Shown piece by piece: positions 51,852 to 62,108 of a stretch of 64,000 bases of DNA. How positions within the stretch are numbered: position 1 is the stretch's first letter; each line of letters opens with the position of its first letter. This stretch comes from Nonomuraea rubra (GTDB lineage: Bacteria > Actinomycetota > Actinomycetes > Streptosporangiales > Streptosporangiaceae), in NCBI RefSeq assembly GCF_014207985.1, contig NZ_JACHMI010000001.1:12507001-12571000 (forward strand), given 5' to 3'. The translations under genes were made by a program, and so were the position numbers. The notes under the pieces are model-generated. The model worked only from the letters and a program-made list of their open reading frames with translations. It was not told the DNA's origin and ran no database searches.

Positions 51852-53084
51852 ATGGGACGCAGGCCCAACGGCGCATCGACCATCTACTTCGGCGGCGACG
51901 GCAAGTGGCACGGCAGGGTGACAGTAGGCGTCAAGGACGATGGCACGCCCGACCGCCGCCACGTGAAGCGCAAGACGGAAGCCGAGGTCATCAAAGCCGT
52001 CCGTGAGCTGGAACGCCAGCGAGACGGCGGGCAGGTCCGAAAGGCCGGCCAGCGCTGGACGGTCGCGAAGTGGCTGACCCACTGGATCGAGAACATCGCC
52101 GTCCCACCTGCCATCCGAGAGAGCACCCACTCCGGCTACAAGGTGGACGTGGTGACCCACCTGATCCCCGGCATCGGTGCTCACCGCCTCGACAAGCTGG
52201 AGCCCGAGCACCTGGAGAAGCTCTACGCCAAGATCCAGCGTTCCGGACGATCCGCTGGAACGGCTCACCACGTTCACCGGACCGTTCGGGCCGCGCTCAA
52301 CGAGGCCGTACGGCGCGGCCACATCACGAAGAACCCGGTGACCCTGGCCAAGGCCCCAGTGCTCACGGACGCCGAGATCGAGCCCTACGACATCGAGGAG
52401 ATCCGCCTCCTGCTCAAGGCTGCTGACGAACTGCCACGGAACAGCGCGCGGTGGGGGATCGCGCTCGCACTCGGACTGCGCCAAGGCGAAGCCCTTGGCT
52501 TGCGTTGGACGCACGTGGATCTCGACAAGGGCGTTCTGCGAGTACGGCGCAGCCGTCAGCGTCCCAAGTATGCCCACGGGTGTGCCGACCGCCCGTGTGG
52601 CAGGAAGCCTGGCTTCTGCCCGCAACGCAAGCAGGTCAACGAGGCGACGTCGGACACCAAGTCGAAGGCCGGGCGGCGGGTGATCGGTCTGCCGGACGAG
52701 TTGGTGACCCTGCTCAGGAAGCACAAGGCGGAGCAGGACAAGGACCGCCAGGCGGCTCGTCAGCTCTGGCAGGAGGGCGGCTGGGTCTTCACCACGGCGA
52801 CAGGCCAGCCCGTGAGTCCGTACAGCGACTATCACGAGTGGAAGGCACTACTGAAAGCCGCTGGTCTACGGGACGGTCGGCTGCACGACGCGCGCCATAC
52901 CGCCGCGACGGTGTTGCTCATCCTCGGAGTGCCCGAACGTACGGTCATGGCCATCATGGGGTGGTCCGGCTCGGGCATGGCGGCGCGGTATCAGCACGTG
53001 ACGGACGGCATCCGGCAGACCGTGGCCAGGCAAGTCGGGGGTCTCATCTGGGAGCCGGAAAGGAGCTCCGAAGAGGCCAACTGA
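51852..53084 (+). CDS. int: Tyrosine recombinase/integrase
   Basis: A 410-residue site-specific recombinase. An arm-binding N-terminal part, a core-binding SAM-like domain (GYKVDVVTHLIPGIGAHRLD), then the catalytic domain with Arg210 (GLRQGEALGLRW), His345-x-x-Arg348 (HDARHTAA) and Tyr380 (AARYQHV). A Cys-rich insert (GCADRPCGRKPGFCPQRK) lies before the second half, as in AICE integrases. Ends 65 bases before the tRNA-Ser(GGA) target. Confidence 0.93.
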   Translation: MGRRPNGASTIYFGGDGKWHGRVTVGVKDDGTPDRRHVKRKTEAEVIKAVRELERQRDGGQVRKAGQRWTVAKWLTHWIENIAVPPAIRESTHSGYKVDVVTHLIPGIGAHRLDKLEPEHLEKLYAKIQRSGRSAGTAHHVHRTVRAALNEAVRRGHITKNPVTLAKAPVLTDAEIEPYDIEEIRLLLKAADELPRNSARWGIALALGLRQGEALGLRWTHVDLDKGVLRVRRSRQRPKYAHGCADRPCGRKPGFCPQRKQVNEATSDTKSKAGRRVIGLPDELVTLLRKHKAEQDKDRQAARQLWQEGGWVFTTATGQPVSPYSDYHEWKALLKAAGLRDGRLHDARHTAATVLLILGVPERTVMAIMGWSGSGMAARYQHVTDGIRQTVARQVGGLIWEPERSSEEAN

Positions 53085-53101
53085 GACCCAAACTGAGACC
53101 C
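53039..53101. promoter_or_regulatory. Right-end TGAGACCC repeats (candidate integrase arm sites)
   Basis: TGAGACCC at 53082-53089 and 53094-53101, same strand, 12 bases apart, and an inverted GGGTCTCA at 53039-53046 inside the integrase gene. The pair mirrors the left end (39538/39550). Confidence 0.5.
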
Positions 53102-53205
53102 AAAGCGAAAGGGGTCATGCCGCTGATCACGGCATGACCCCTCTGAGCTGGCGGAGGATAGGGGATTTGAACCCCTGATAGGTTGCCCTATACACGCTTT
53201 CCAAG
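53091..53205. repeat. Right att repeat (overlaps tRNA-Ser)
   Basis: Matches 39328-39442 with two differences (53107, 53108). Its last 57 bases (53149-53205) are the 3' half of the intact tRNA; the hairpin AGGGGTCATGCCG/CGGCATGACCCCT (53110-53142) is the tRNA terminator on the minus strand. Confidence 0.93.
53110..53142 (-). terminator. tRNA-Ser(GGA) terminator hairpin, duplicated with att
   Basis: A 13-bp perfect stem with a 7-base loop; on the minus strand it is followed by TTTCGCTTT. The same hairpin is at 39347-39379 beside the SARP gene's 3' end, so integration leaves both the SARP and integrase genes with a terminator-like hairpin. Confidence 0.75.
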
Positions 53206-53236
53206 CGTGCGCCCTCGGCCACTAGGCGAATCCTCC
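53149..53236 (-). tRNA. tRNA-Ser (anticodon GGA)
   Basis: Acceptor GGAGGAT (53230-53236 side) pairs with ATCCTCC. The anticodon stem CACGC/GCGTG with loop TTGGAAA gives GGA (codon UCC). Long variable arm, T-arm GGGG-TTCAAAT-CCCC and encoded CCA (53149-53151). Its 3' half is the element's att copy, so it stays functional after integration. Confidence 0.95.
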
Positions 53237-53338
53237 GCCGACGAGCTTACCGGACTTCTCAGGGTGTGCAGACCATGTTTTCCGCGGGGTTCCGACAGGG
53301 TGGAGCGAGCACTGCGGCGTGCGGCTAGACTGTCCAGG

Positions 53339-53425
53339 GACCCCTCGCGCGGCGTCATCCTGTGAACCTCCCCAGGGCCGGAAGGCAGCAAGGATAAGCG
53401 GGCTCTGGCGGGTGTGCGGGGGGTC
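53339..53425 (+). ncRNA. ffs: Signal recognition particle RNA, small (4.5S)
   Basis: The apical part holds GGGCCGGAAGGCAGCA, the Ffh-binding signature, inside a long hairpin. The ends pair: GACCCC at 53339 with GGGGTC ending 53425. TAGACT at 53326-53331 fits a -10 box 7 bases before the 5' end. It works with Ffh and FtsY in membrane-protein targeting. Placement upstream of dnaX is usual. Confidence 0.9.
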
Positions 53426-53462
53426 TCTTCGTTGAGAGCCCCCTCGCAGGCGGGATGGTCGT

Positions 53463-56078
53463 ATGAGCCTTGCGCTTTACCGCAAGTACCGACCCGGGAC
53501 CTTCGCCGAGGTCAAGGGTCAGGAACACGTCACAGATCCGCTGAGACAAGCGCTGCGTACGGGCCGGATCAACCACGCCTACCTGTTCAGCGGCCCCCGC
53601 GGATGCGGCAAGACCTCCAGCGCCCGCATCCTGGCGCGCTCTCTCAACTGCGAGCAGGGCCCCACGCCCGACCCGTGCGGCGAGTGCGAGTCGTGTGTCG
53701 CGCTGGCCCCGACCGGCCCCGGGCACCTCGACGTCATCGAGATCGACGCCGCCTCCCACGGTGGTGTGGACGACGCGCGTGACCTGCGTGAGCGGGCTTT
53801 CTTCGCCCCCGTCTCCGCGCGTTACAAGATCTACATCATCGACGAGGCGCACATGGTGACCCGCGAGGGGTTCAACGCGCTGCTCAAGCTCGTCGAGGAG
53901 CCCCCGCCGCACCTGAAGTTCATCTTCGCGACGACGGAGCCGGAAAAGGTCATCGGCACCATCAAGTCGCGTACGCACCACTACCCGTTCCGGCTGATGC
54001 CGCCCGCGACGCTCAAGGGGCTGCTGGAGGAGATCCTCACCTCCGAGAGCGTCCCCTTCGAGCCGGCCGCGCTGCCCCTCGTCGTACGCGCGGGGGCCGG
54101 GTCCGCGCGTGACTCGCTGTCCATCCTCGACCAGCTCCTCGCCGGGGCCGAGGAGGACGGCATCACCTACGCCAAGGCCGTCTCGCTGCTCGGCTACACC
54201 GACGGCGACCTGCTCGACGAGGTCGTCGCCGCGTTCGCGGCCAGGGACGGCGGCCAGGTCTTCCACACGGTCAACCGGGTGATCGAGGGCGGTCACGACC
54301 CGCGCCGGTTCGCCTCCGACCTGCTCGAACGTTTCCGCGACCTGGTCATCCTGGCGAACGTGCCCGAGGCGGCCTCCAGCGGCCTGCTCGACCGGCCCGC
54401 CGACGAACTGGAGCGGCTCGTCCAGCAGGCCGCCTCGATGGGGCCCGCCGAGCTGACGCGTGCCGCCGAGGTGTTCAACGCGGGGCTCACCGAGATGCGT
54501 GGTGCCACCTCGCCGCGGCTGCTGCTGGAGCTGATGTGCGCCCGCGTCCTGCTGCCCGGTGCGGCGCAGGGCGAGGCGGCGCTGCTGGCCCGTCTCGAAC
54601 GCCTCGAACGGGGCGGCGCCGTCGCCCAGATGGCCGCCCGCGCCTCCGCCGGTGTGCCCGTGGCCTCTTCCGGTGGGGCGGCCGCGGGGCTCGGGACTGT
54701 GAGTGCGGTCGGGGCGCAGGTCGCCTCTGGTGGGCACGGCGTTGCGGCGCCGGCTCCCGCGGCCGGTCCCGCGCAGGTGGCGGCGGCTGGTGACGCGGCG
54801 GGAGCCTCCGCTGCTCCGCCCGCCGTGCAGCCCGCCGCGCAGTCCGTGGGGCAGTCCGTGGGGCACGCCGCTCCTGGCGCCGCACAGTCCACGGCGCAGG
54901 CTCCGGCGCAGGTCGCTGCGGGTGGGAGTGGCGGCGGAGGGGACTGGCCCGAGGCTGTACGTCCCGGCGCCGCGGCCGCGCCCGACCCTTCGCCGGCTGC
55001 CGCCGCGCCTTCCGGAGGGTCGTACCAGGCTGCCGCTCCCTCAGGGGGCGGGGCTCCGGCGGCGGGGGGCGCGGGGGTCGTCCAGTCGCAGTGGGCCGCC
55101 GTGCTGGCCGCGCTCAAGCAGCGCAGCATCGTCGTCTGGGCGAACGTGAGCACGAACGCCCAGGTGGTGGGCGTCGAGGGCAACCTGGTCACGCTCGGGT
55201 TCAGCCAGGTCGGCGCGATGAAGAACTTCACCGGTGGCGGCAAGGACGTCGTGGTGGCCGGTGTGCTGGGCGAGGTGCTCGGTGGCACGTGGCGCGTCGA
55301 GGCGGTCGTCGGCGGCTCCCCGGCTCCTCGCGGCCCGGCTCGCGGCCCGTCCAGCCCGTCCCACGGCGCCGCCGGATCTCACGGCGCTGCCGGATCCCAC
55401 GGGGCCGCAGGCTCGCACGGGGCTGCGGGTGGATCTCCGGGGCCGGCCGGTGGTCAGGGCGTGCAGGGGCCTCAGGGCGTGTCAGGGCCGCAGGTGGTGG
55501 CTCAGGGGGTGCCGGCGCCTCAGGGGGGTCAGGCCGGGGGCGGCTCTCAGGGACGTACGGCCTCACATGGGGCTTCTCACGAGGACCGGGAAGGTCAGGA
55601 CTCCGACCAGCCCCCGGCCGGTGCGCCGGGACGCCAGACCACGGACGAGTCCTGGCCCGACGCTCCCGACGACTTCGGCCCCGGCGCCCCGCCCAGCCCC
55701 GACCCCACGCAGACGGTCAGCGCCGCCCAGCACACGGCCGGCGCGCCCGCGGGTGCCGTTCACGTGGGCGCAGGGAAGACGGGCGCCGGGCAGACGGGCG
55801 CTGGGCAGACGGGCGCTGGGCAGACGGGCGCTGGGCTGGCCGCTGCTCGATCGGCGGCCAAGGCGGCGGCTCAGGCTGGTCCGCGCGTCCCGGCCGCCCG
55901 TGGCGGGGCCGCGGCCTGGCCCGACGCGATTCCCGGTCGCGACAAGGGGCAGGGGATCGAGTCCGACGACGTGGATCCGCTCAACGACGCCGACGCCGAC
56001 GTGGACGCCGTGTCCGGGATGGCGCTGCTGGAGCGGGAGCTCGGCGCCAAGGTCATCGGCGAGATCGACCACACCTGA
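53463..56078 (+). CDS. dnaX: DNA polymerase III subunits gamma and tau
   Basis: Clamp-loader ATPase of 871 residues. Walker A GPRGCGKTSS, zinc module (LNCEQGPTPDPCGECESC, Cys pairs), DEAHM and the arginine-finger region are in the first 230 residues; domain III follows. A region of about 500 residues is Ala/Gly/Pro/Ser rich with GSHGAA and TGAGQ repeats, and a C-terminal domain (residues 540-630) may bind polymerase. The acidic end is LERELGAKVIGEIDHT. No frameshift signal was identified. Confidence 0.93.
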   Translation: MSLALYRKYRPGTFAEVKGQEHVTDPLRQALRTGRINHAYLFSGPRGCGKTSSARILARSLNCEQGPTPDPCGECESCVALAPTGPGHLDVIEIDAASHGGVDDARDLRERAFFAPVSARYKIYIIDEAHMVTREGFNALLKLVEEPPPHLKFIFATTEPEKVIGTIKSRTHHYPFRLMPPATLKGLLEEILTSESVPFEPAALPLVVRAGAGSARDSLSILDQLLAGAEEDGITYAKAVSLLGYTDGDLLDEVVAAFAARDGGQVFHTVNRVIEGGHDPRRFASDLLERFRDLVILANVPEAASSGLLDRPADELERLVQQAASMGPAELTRAAEVFNAGLTEMRGATSPRLLLELMCARVLLPGAAQGEAALLARLERLERGGAVAQMAARASAGVPVASSGGAAAGLGTVSAVGAQVASGGHGVAAPAPAAGPAQVAAAGDAAGASAAPPAVQPAAQSVGQSVGHAAPGAAQSTAQAPAQVAAGGSGGGGDWPEAVRPGAAAAPDPSPAAAAPSGGSYQAAAPSGGGAPAAGGAGVVQSQWAAVLAALKQRSIVVWANVSTNAQVVGVEGNLVTLGFSQVGAMKNFTGGGKDVVVAGVLGEVLGGTWRVEAVVGGSPAPRGPARGPSSPSHGAAGSHGAAGSHGAAGSHGAAGGSPGPAGGQGVQGPQGVSGPQVVAQGVPAPQGGQAGGGSQGRTASHGASHEDREGQDSDQPPAGAPGRQTTDESWPDAPDDFGPGAPPSPDPTQTVSAAQHTAGAPAGAVHVGAGKTGAGQTGAGQTGAGQTGAGLAAARSAAKAAAQAGPRVPAARGGAAAWPDAIPGRDKGQGIESDDVDPLNDADADVDAVSGMALLERELGAKVIGEIDHT
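55362..55833 (+). repeat. Coding minisatellites in dnaX
   Basis: An 18-bp unit encoding GSHGAA is repeated about four times near 55362-55430, and a 15-bp unit (gggcagacgggcgct, TGAGQ) about four times at 55783-55833. Nearly identical copies lie in the disordered tau linker, so length may vary by slippage without breaking the frame. Confidence 0.75.
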
Positions 56079-56284
56079 CCGGCAGCCCATCCGCGCAGCC
56101 CGGGTTCAGGGTTGTGGCTCGCCGAGGGTGCCTCATGCCAGGGCCGTAGGTGTATAGCCTGTCATGCCCGAGTTGCCCGCCCACGCCCACGGTGGCGGCT
56201 CACGGTAGGTGAAGGCACAGGCAGTGTGAGCGTTCGGGCCGGAAGGGCGCAGGCCGTGCGAGCGCTATCGAGTGCTACCCCCGG

Positions 56285-57712
56285 TCAGGAGTGGAGGCGG
56301 GAGCGGGCGGCGGCGGAGCGGAGGTCGGTGGGCGGGAGGGCGGCCAGGCGCTCCAGGACCTCGTAGTCGTCGCGGCCGTTGCACGTCTGCGCATAAGCCC
56401 ACAACTCCTCAGGCCCCCCGCGCCGCAGCAGGAAGGCCCGCACCTGGGCCTCCAGCTCGTCCCGCTCCCGCCGGAGCTCGGGCGACTCCGAGCGGGGCAG
56501 CAGCGGCCCGGGGTACGCGCGCGCCACCCCCGCGGGATCGCCGGACGACAGCAGCCGGCGCACCTTCATGAAGTCCGCCTCCACGGGACAGACCAGCCGG
56601 TACGGCTTGGCGGCGATGGCACCCCCGAGCTGCCCCCGCAGCCGGTGGATCTCGGCCCTGATGGTGACCGGGTTCCCGTCGTCGCCGTAGAGGTGGAAGG
56701 AGAGCTGCTCGGCCGTCAGCCCGTGCGGGTGGAGGGCCAGGAGGGCGAGGAGCTCGGCGTGGCGCAGGGACAGGGGCCGGGCGTCGTCGCCGTAGGAGGC
56801 GGTCGGGGTGCCCTCGCCGAGGAGCGACAGGGTCAGGCCCGGCGGGGCGGCCGCCGGGCCGGGGCGCAGGAGGAAGCCGTCGGAGAAGGGTTCGAGGAGG
56901 GCGGCGGTGCCGTCCCTGAGGATGAGGCGGCTGCCGGCCTGCTTGCCGAGGTGGACGCGCTCGCCGAGGTCGCCGCCCGGGTCGCCGGTGATGACGCGGC
57001 CGGTGGACGACAGCAGGATGCCGGGCCGGCCGCGCAGGGACTCGAACCGGCGGCGCAGCCGTTCGTCGCGCTCGTGCATGCGCACGGCGAGCTGGGTCTC
57101 GGCGAGCTTGGCGGTGGCGGCCACCAGGGCGACGGTGGCGGGGTGCAGGCTGCGGGCGGTGCCGCTGACGTCGACGCAGCCGATGACGCGCCCCGAGTCG
57201 GGGTCGGTGATCGGAGCGGCGCTGCACGACCAGACGTGCAGCACCCGCATCAGGTGTTCCTCCGAGTACACGTGCACGGGCCGGCCGGTGGCCAGGGCGG
57301 TGCCGATGCCGTTGGTGCCGACGTCGTGCTCGCCCCACTGGTGGCCGTCGGCCAGGCCGATCCGGTCTGCGTGGCGCATGATGGAGTGGTTACCTTCGCG
57401 CCACAACACCCCGCCGTCACTGTCCGTGACGATCATGATGTGTCCGGTCTCATCGGCCAATCCCGACAGGGTCTGGGCGAGCAGGGGCAAAAGTGGCTGT
57501 AGAGGGTGGGTCTTGCGGATGTCCCCTATGGAGGCCAGGTCGTAGACAAGTGGGGCACTCTTGCCTTCCAGGTCGATCCCGGCATCCAGCGAACGGCGCC
57601 AGGACGCTTTGATCAGGTTGCGGGGCGACTCCGGCCAGGCCCCACCTGTCGCCACGGCTTCGTGTGCTCCGCGTAGAAGGCGGGAGTACGTGTCGAGATG
57701 GGCGTAACTCAT
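56285..57712 (-). CDS. GAF-domain transcriptional regulator with C-terminal winged helix
   Basis: A 475-residue protein. The GAF domain (about 75-215) shows GHIMIVTDSDGGVLWREG, WGEHDVGTNGIGTAL and APITDPDSGRVIGCVD, as in AcoR/Streptomyces GAF regulators. The C-terminal part (about 320-410) has a winged-helix-like fold (LSLRHAELLALLALHPHGLT and EIHRLRGQLG). It lacks a sigma-54 AAA+ module. Ligand and targets unknown. 206 bases of unremarkable sequence separate it from dnaX. Confidence 0.7.
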   Translation of the reverse strand: MSYAHLDTYSRLLRGAHEAVATGGAWPESPRNLIKASWRRSLDAGIDLEGKSAPLVYDLASIGDIRKTHPLQPLLPLLAQTLSGLADETGHIMIVTDSDGGVLWREGNHSIMRHADRIGLADGHQWGEHDVGTNGIGTALATGRPVHVYSEEHLMRVLHVWSCSAAPITDPDSGRVIGCVDVSGTARSLHPATVALVAATAKLAETQLAVRMHERDERLRRRFESLRGRPGILLSSTGRVITGDPGGDLGERVHLGKQAGSRLILRDGTAALLEPFSDGFLLRPGPAAAPPGLTLSLLGEGTPTASYGDDARPLSLRHAELLALLALHPHGLTAEQLSFHLYGDDGNPVTIRAEIHRLRGQLGGAIAAKPYRLVCPVEADFMKVRRLLSSGDPAGVARAYPGPLLPRSESPELRRERDELEAQVRAFLLRRGGPEELWAYAQTCNGRDDYEVLERLAALPPTDLRSAAARSRLHS

Positions 57713-58137
57713 CGGTCACTCCAAGTAGTCAATTAGAGCATCCGTCCTCCGCCCGCTCAGCGCAACCCGTTCAGGGGGATTGCAGAGGGTGATTGAATGA
57801 ACGCAACGTGTGTGCAACGTTCCGCTGCGTACGTTCCTCTCCAACGCGTCGGCGTGGTGCGGCCGCTCCGCCGGCGTGATGGCCGGGTCTCGGACGCTGG
57901 AGGGGGGCCGAGACCCGGCCAAAACACGCCGACACGGCCGCATCGGGGGAACGAGGGCCAGGTCGGGGCGGCAGTTCGAAACGGGGAACGGGCGCCGCAC
58001 GCGGCACATTCGGCGCGCGACGGGTGGCCCGTACGGAGGTCGGGTGCGAAACGGGGGAACCTCCCAGTACATGACTCCGCTCAAACACCGTAGGCTCGTG
58101 GCAGTCAAGAACGCGGAGCCACGAGGAGCGCACGACG
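57713..58137. promoter_or_regulatory. Divergent region with 13-bp inverted repeat and GGGGAAC repeats
   Basis: GGCCGGGTCTCGG (57881-57893) and CCGAGACCCGGCC (57908-57920) are perfect inverted copies, 14-base spacer, no T-run. Three GGGGAAC-type sequences (57945, 57977, 58047), two within CGAAACGGGGGAAC-like blocks, follow. The region lies between the GAF gene and ybaB. No coding frame is supported. Confidence 0.5.
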
Positions 58138-58488
58138 GTGAACCCAGGGGATGTCAACCTGCAGCAGCTGCTGGAGCAGGCACAGCTCATGCAGCAGCAG
58201 CTTGTGAGCGCCCAGCAGGAGCTCAACGACGCGCAGATCGAGGGCTCATCGGGCGGCGGCCTGGTCACGGCCGTCGTCAACGGGTCGGGCGAGCTGCTCG
58301 AGCTCAAGATCGACCCGAGCGTGATCGACGCGGGCGACGCGCAGGACACCGCGGACACGATCGCCGACCTGGTGATCGCGGCAGTCCGCGACGCCGTGCG
58401 CGCGGCGGCCGATCTGCAGCAGGAGAAGCTCGGCCCGCTCGCCCAGGGGCTGGGTGGCGGCGGCCTCGGACAGTTGCCAGGGTTCTAG
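58138..58488 (+). CDS. YbaB/EbfC-family nucleoid-associated protein
   Basis: A 116-residue DNA-binding dimer. The N-terminal helix ([19 protein letters not shown]) with tweezers fold is clear, followed by the [19 protein letters not shown] core and a Gly-rich end. GTG at 58138 follows GAGGAG. Placed before recR as in most bacteria. Confidence 0.92.
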   Translation: MNPGDVNLQQLLEQAQLMQQQLVSAQQELNDAQIEGSSGGGLVTAVVNGSGELLELKIDPSVIDAGDAQDTADTIADLVIAAVRDAVRAAADLQQEKLGPLAQGLGGGGLGQLPGF

Positions 58489-58490
58489 GC

Positions 58491-59090
58491 ATGTACGAGG
58501 GGGTCGTCCAGAACCTGATCGACGAGCTGGGGCAGCTGCCCGGCGTCGGTCCCAAGAGCGCGCAGCGGATCGCGTTCCACCTGCTGGCGGCCGATCCAGC
58601 CGACGTCAAGCGGCTGGCGCACGCGTTGCTGGAGGTCAAGGAGAAGGTCCGCTTCTGCCGGGTCTGCGGAAACGTGGCCGCCGAGGAAGAGTGCCGCATC
58701 TGCCGCGACACCCGCCGCGACACGCACGTCATCTGCGTGGTCGAGGAGTCCAAGGACGTCGTGGCGATCGAGAAGACGCGCGAGTTCCGCGGCACCTATC
58801 ACGTGCTCGGCGGCGCGATCAGCCCGATCGACGGCATCGGCCCCGACGACCTGCGCATCCGGGAGCTCATGACGCGGCTGGCCGACGGCCGCGTCACCGA
58901 GCTCATCCTCGCCACCGACCCCAATCTCGAGGGCGAGGCGACGGCTACCTACCTCGCCCGTCTGGTCAAGCCGATGGGCATCAAAGTGACACGACTGGCC
59001 AGCGGTCTGCCTGTGGGCGGTGATCTCGAGTACGCGGATGAGGTCACCTTGGGCCGCGCGTTCGAAGGACGGAGGCTGCTGGATGTCTGA
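58491..59090 (+). CDS. recR: Recombination protein RecR
   Basis: RecFOR pathway partner that loads RecA at gaps. The 199-residue protein has a helix-hairpin-helix ([20 protein letters not shown]), a C4 zinc finger (CRVCGN...CRICRD), and a Toprim domain ([18 protein letters not shown]). It is two bases from ybaB, and its end overlaps the next gene by 8 bases. Confidence 0.95.
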   Translation: MYEGVVQNLIDELGQLPGVGPKSAQRIAFHLLAADPADVKRLAHALLEVKEKVRFCRVCGNVAAEEECRICRDTRRDTHVICVVEESKDVVAIEKTREFRGTYHVLGGAISPIDGIGPDDLRIRELMTRLADGRVTELILATDPNLEGEATATYLARLVKPMGIKVTRLASGLPVGGDLEYADEVTLGRAFEGRRLLDV

Positions 59091-59613
59091 CCAGTGGAGC
59101 GCGCTGGCGGAAGAGATCTCCGGGCACGCGCAGAACTACGTGGACGGCCTGACCAGGATGGCGGGCGGCGAGGGCGGCGACGCCATCTGGTCGATCCTGC
59201 TCGTGGAGGTCGCCCAGATGAGCCTGGCGGGCGCCAAGCTCGGCGCCAACCGCGACGTCATCCTCGCGGGCAACTACGAGCCGCCGATGAGCGAGGACCC
59301 CGACATCGACGGGGTCCGCACGGCCCTGGCGGAGCGGCTGGAGGCGGTGGACGACTACGCCGAGGTGTTCGACCCGTACAAGGACACCAGCGTGACGCCG
59401 TACCGGCTGTCCGACGACCTGACCGCGGTCGCCGCCGACCTCATCCACGGGCTGCGCCACTACCACGCGGGGCGTCCGCACGAGGCCCTGTGGTGGTGGC
59501 AGTACTCCTACTTCAACACCTGGGGCAACCACGCGGGCGCCGCGATGCGCGCACTTCAGGCCCTGGCGGCGCACTCCAGGCTCGACGTGGCCGAGGAGGC
59601 CACCACAGTCTGA
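59083..59613 (+). CDS. DUF5063 family protein
   Basis: A 176-residue protein with conserved [15 protein letters not shown] near the C terminus and [14 protein letters not shown]. Usual between recR and ask in actinomycetes; function unknown. ATG at 59083 lies inside the recR 3' end, with overlapping translation likely. Confidence 0.75.
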   Translation: MSDQWSALAEEISGHAQNYVDGLTRMAGGEGGDAIWSILLVEVAQMSLAGAKLGANRDVILAGNYEPPMSEDPDIDGVRTALAERLEAVDDYAEVFDPYKDTSVTPYRLSDDLTAVAADLIHGLRHYHAGRPHEALWWWQYSYFNTWGNHAGAAMRALQALAAHSRLDVAEEATTV

Positions 59614-59697
59614 TCATCCACATAGTGGTACGAACCAGCCGGCTCATGAGAGGCCCCCAGTAGACTGGCAGCTCACAGTCCTAACCGGGAGACTCTC

Positions 59698-60968
<1,271 letters not shown>

Positions 60969-60972
<4 letters not shown>

Positions 60973-62030
60973 GCAAGAGGCCCAATCTGGCACTGATCGG
61001 CGCGACCGGCGCCGTCGGCACCGTCATGCGCGACATCGTGTCGTCGCGTGAGGACATCTGGGGCGAGATCCGTCTCGTCGCCTCCGCCCGCTCGGCGGGC
61101 AAGGTGCTGCGGGTCCGCGGCGAGGACGTCGTGGTGCAGGCCCTGGCGCCCGAGGTGTTCGACGGCATCGACATCGCCATCTTCGACGTGCCCGACGAGG
61201 TGTCCGCCGAGTGGGTGCCGATCGCGGCGAGCCGTGGCGCGATCGTCGTCGACAAGTCCGGCACGTTCCGCATGGAGCCGGACGTCCCGCTGGTCGTGCC
61301 CGAGGTCAACCCGCTCGACGCACGCGACAGGCCGCGGGGCATCATCTCGACCCCCAACTGCACGACGCTGTCGATGATGGCGGCCATGGGGGCGCTGCAC
61401 GCCGAGTTCACGCTCACCGAGCTGGTCGTCGCCTCCTACCAGGCGGTGTCCGGCGCCGGGGTGGCGGGGTCCGCGCGGCTGTACGACGAGATCGAGGCGC
61501 TGGCCGGCGACCGTACGGTCGGGCAGAGCGCCGGTGACGTGCGCAAGGTGCTGGCCAACAAGCTGCCGGAGGAGTCGCCGTTCCCCGCGCCCATCGCGTT
61601 CAACGTGGTGCCGTGGGCGGGCTCCAGGAAGGCCGACGGGTGGGCCTCGGAGGAGCTCAAGCTCCGCAACGAGTCCCGCAAGATCCTCGGCATCCCGGAC
61701 CTGAAGGTCTCCGCGACCTGCGTCCGCGTGCCGGTGGTCACGACGCACTCGCTGGCCGTGCACGCGCGCTTCGCGCGTGAGATCACGGTCGCCGACGCGC
61801 ACCGCATCCTGGAAGCGGCTCCGACGGTGGTCCTCATGGACGACCCGGAGAACGGGATCTGGCCGACGCCTCTCGACGTGGTGGGCAACGACCCGACGTA
61901 CGTGGGCCGCGTCCGCCAGGCGATCGACTTCCCGAACACGCTCGACCTGTTCGTGTGCGGTGACAACCTGCGCAAGGGAGCGGCGCTCAACGCGGCGGAG
62001 ATCGCCGAGCTGGTGGCAGCCGAGTTCTGA
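60969..62030 (+). CDS. asd: Aspartate-semialdehyde dehydrogenase
   Basis: Second step of the aspartate pathway, reducing aspartyl phosphate with NADPH. The 353-residue protein has the [10 protein letters not shown] dinucleotide motif, catalytic Cys in STPNCTTLS and the substrate-binding His/Arg region ([15 protein letters not shown]). Start overlaps the ask stop (ATGA). Strong terminator follows. Confidence 0.95.
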
Positions 62031-62045
62031 TCCGCAGAACCGAAG

Positions 62046-62085
62046 GGTGTGGCGTCGTGCGTGCGGTGCGGCGTCACACCTTTTT
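62046..62085 (+). terminator. Terminator of the ask-asd operon
   Basis: GGTGTGGCG (62046-62054) pairs with CGTCACACC (62072-62080) apart from one mismatch, followed by TTTTT. It is shared territory with the convergent peptidase gene. Confidence 0.85.
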
Positions 62086-62108
62086 CGCGGGTGCGCGCCG
62101 TGGCCCTG

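Larger units (their letters stand above)
39443..53205 (+). mobile_element. Actinomycete integrative and conjugative element (AICE), RepPP type, 13,763 bp
   Basis: The unit between the direct repeats, counting one repeat. It holds integrase and Xis at the right end beside the intact tRNA-Ser(GGA), a prim-pol plus RecA-like replication pair, an FtsK/TraB translocase, Spd-like proteins, a GntR repressor, WhiB and XRE regulators and cargo. This matches the pSAM2-like AICE class: excision by Int/Xis, rolling or theta-like replication, and TraB-driven double-stranded DNA transfer between mycelia. All core modules look intact. Confidence 0.92.

Noticed and set aside
39443..53205. Prophage
   Set aside because: No capsid, terminase, portal or tail genes; TraB, Spd-like and prim-pol genes show a conjugative element.
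57810..59090. One long frame joining the region upstream of ybaB to recR
   Set aside because: Only the last 199 codons match RecR, which has its own ATG at 58491; the rest is a ybaB shadow.
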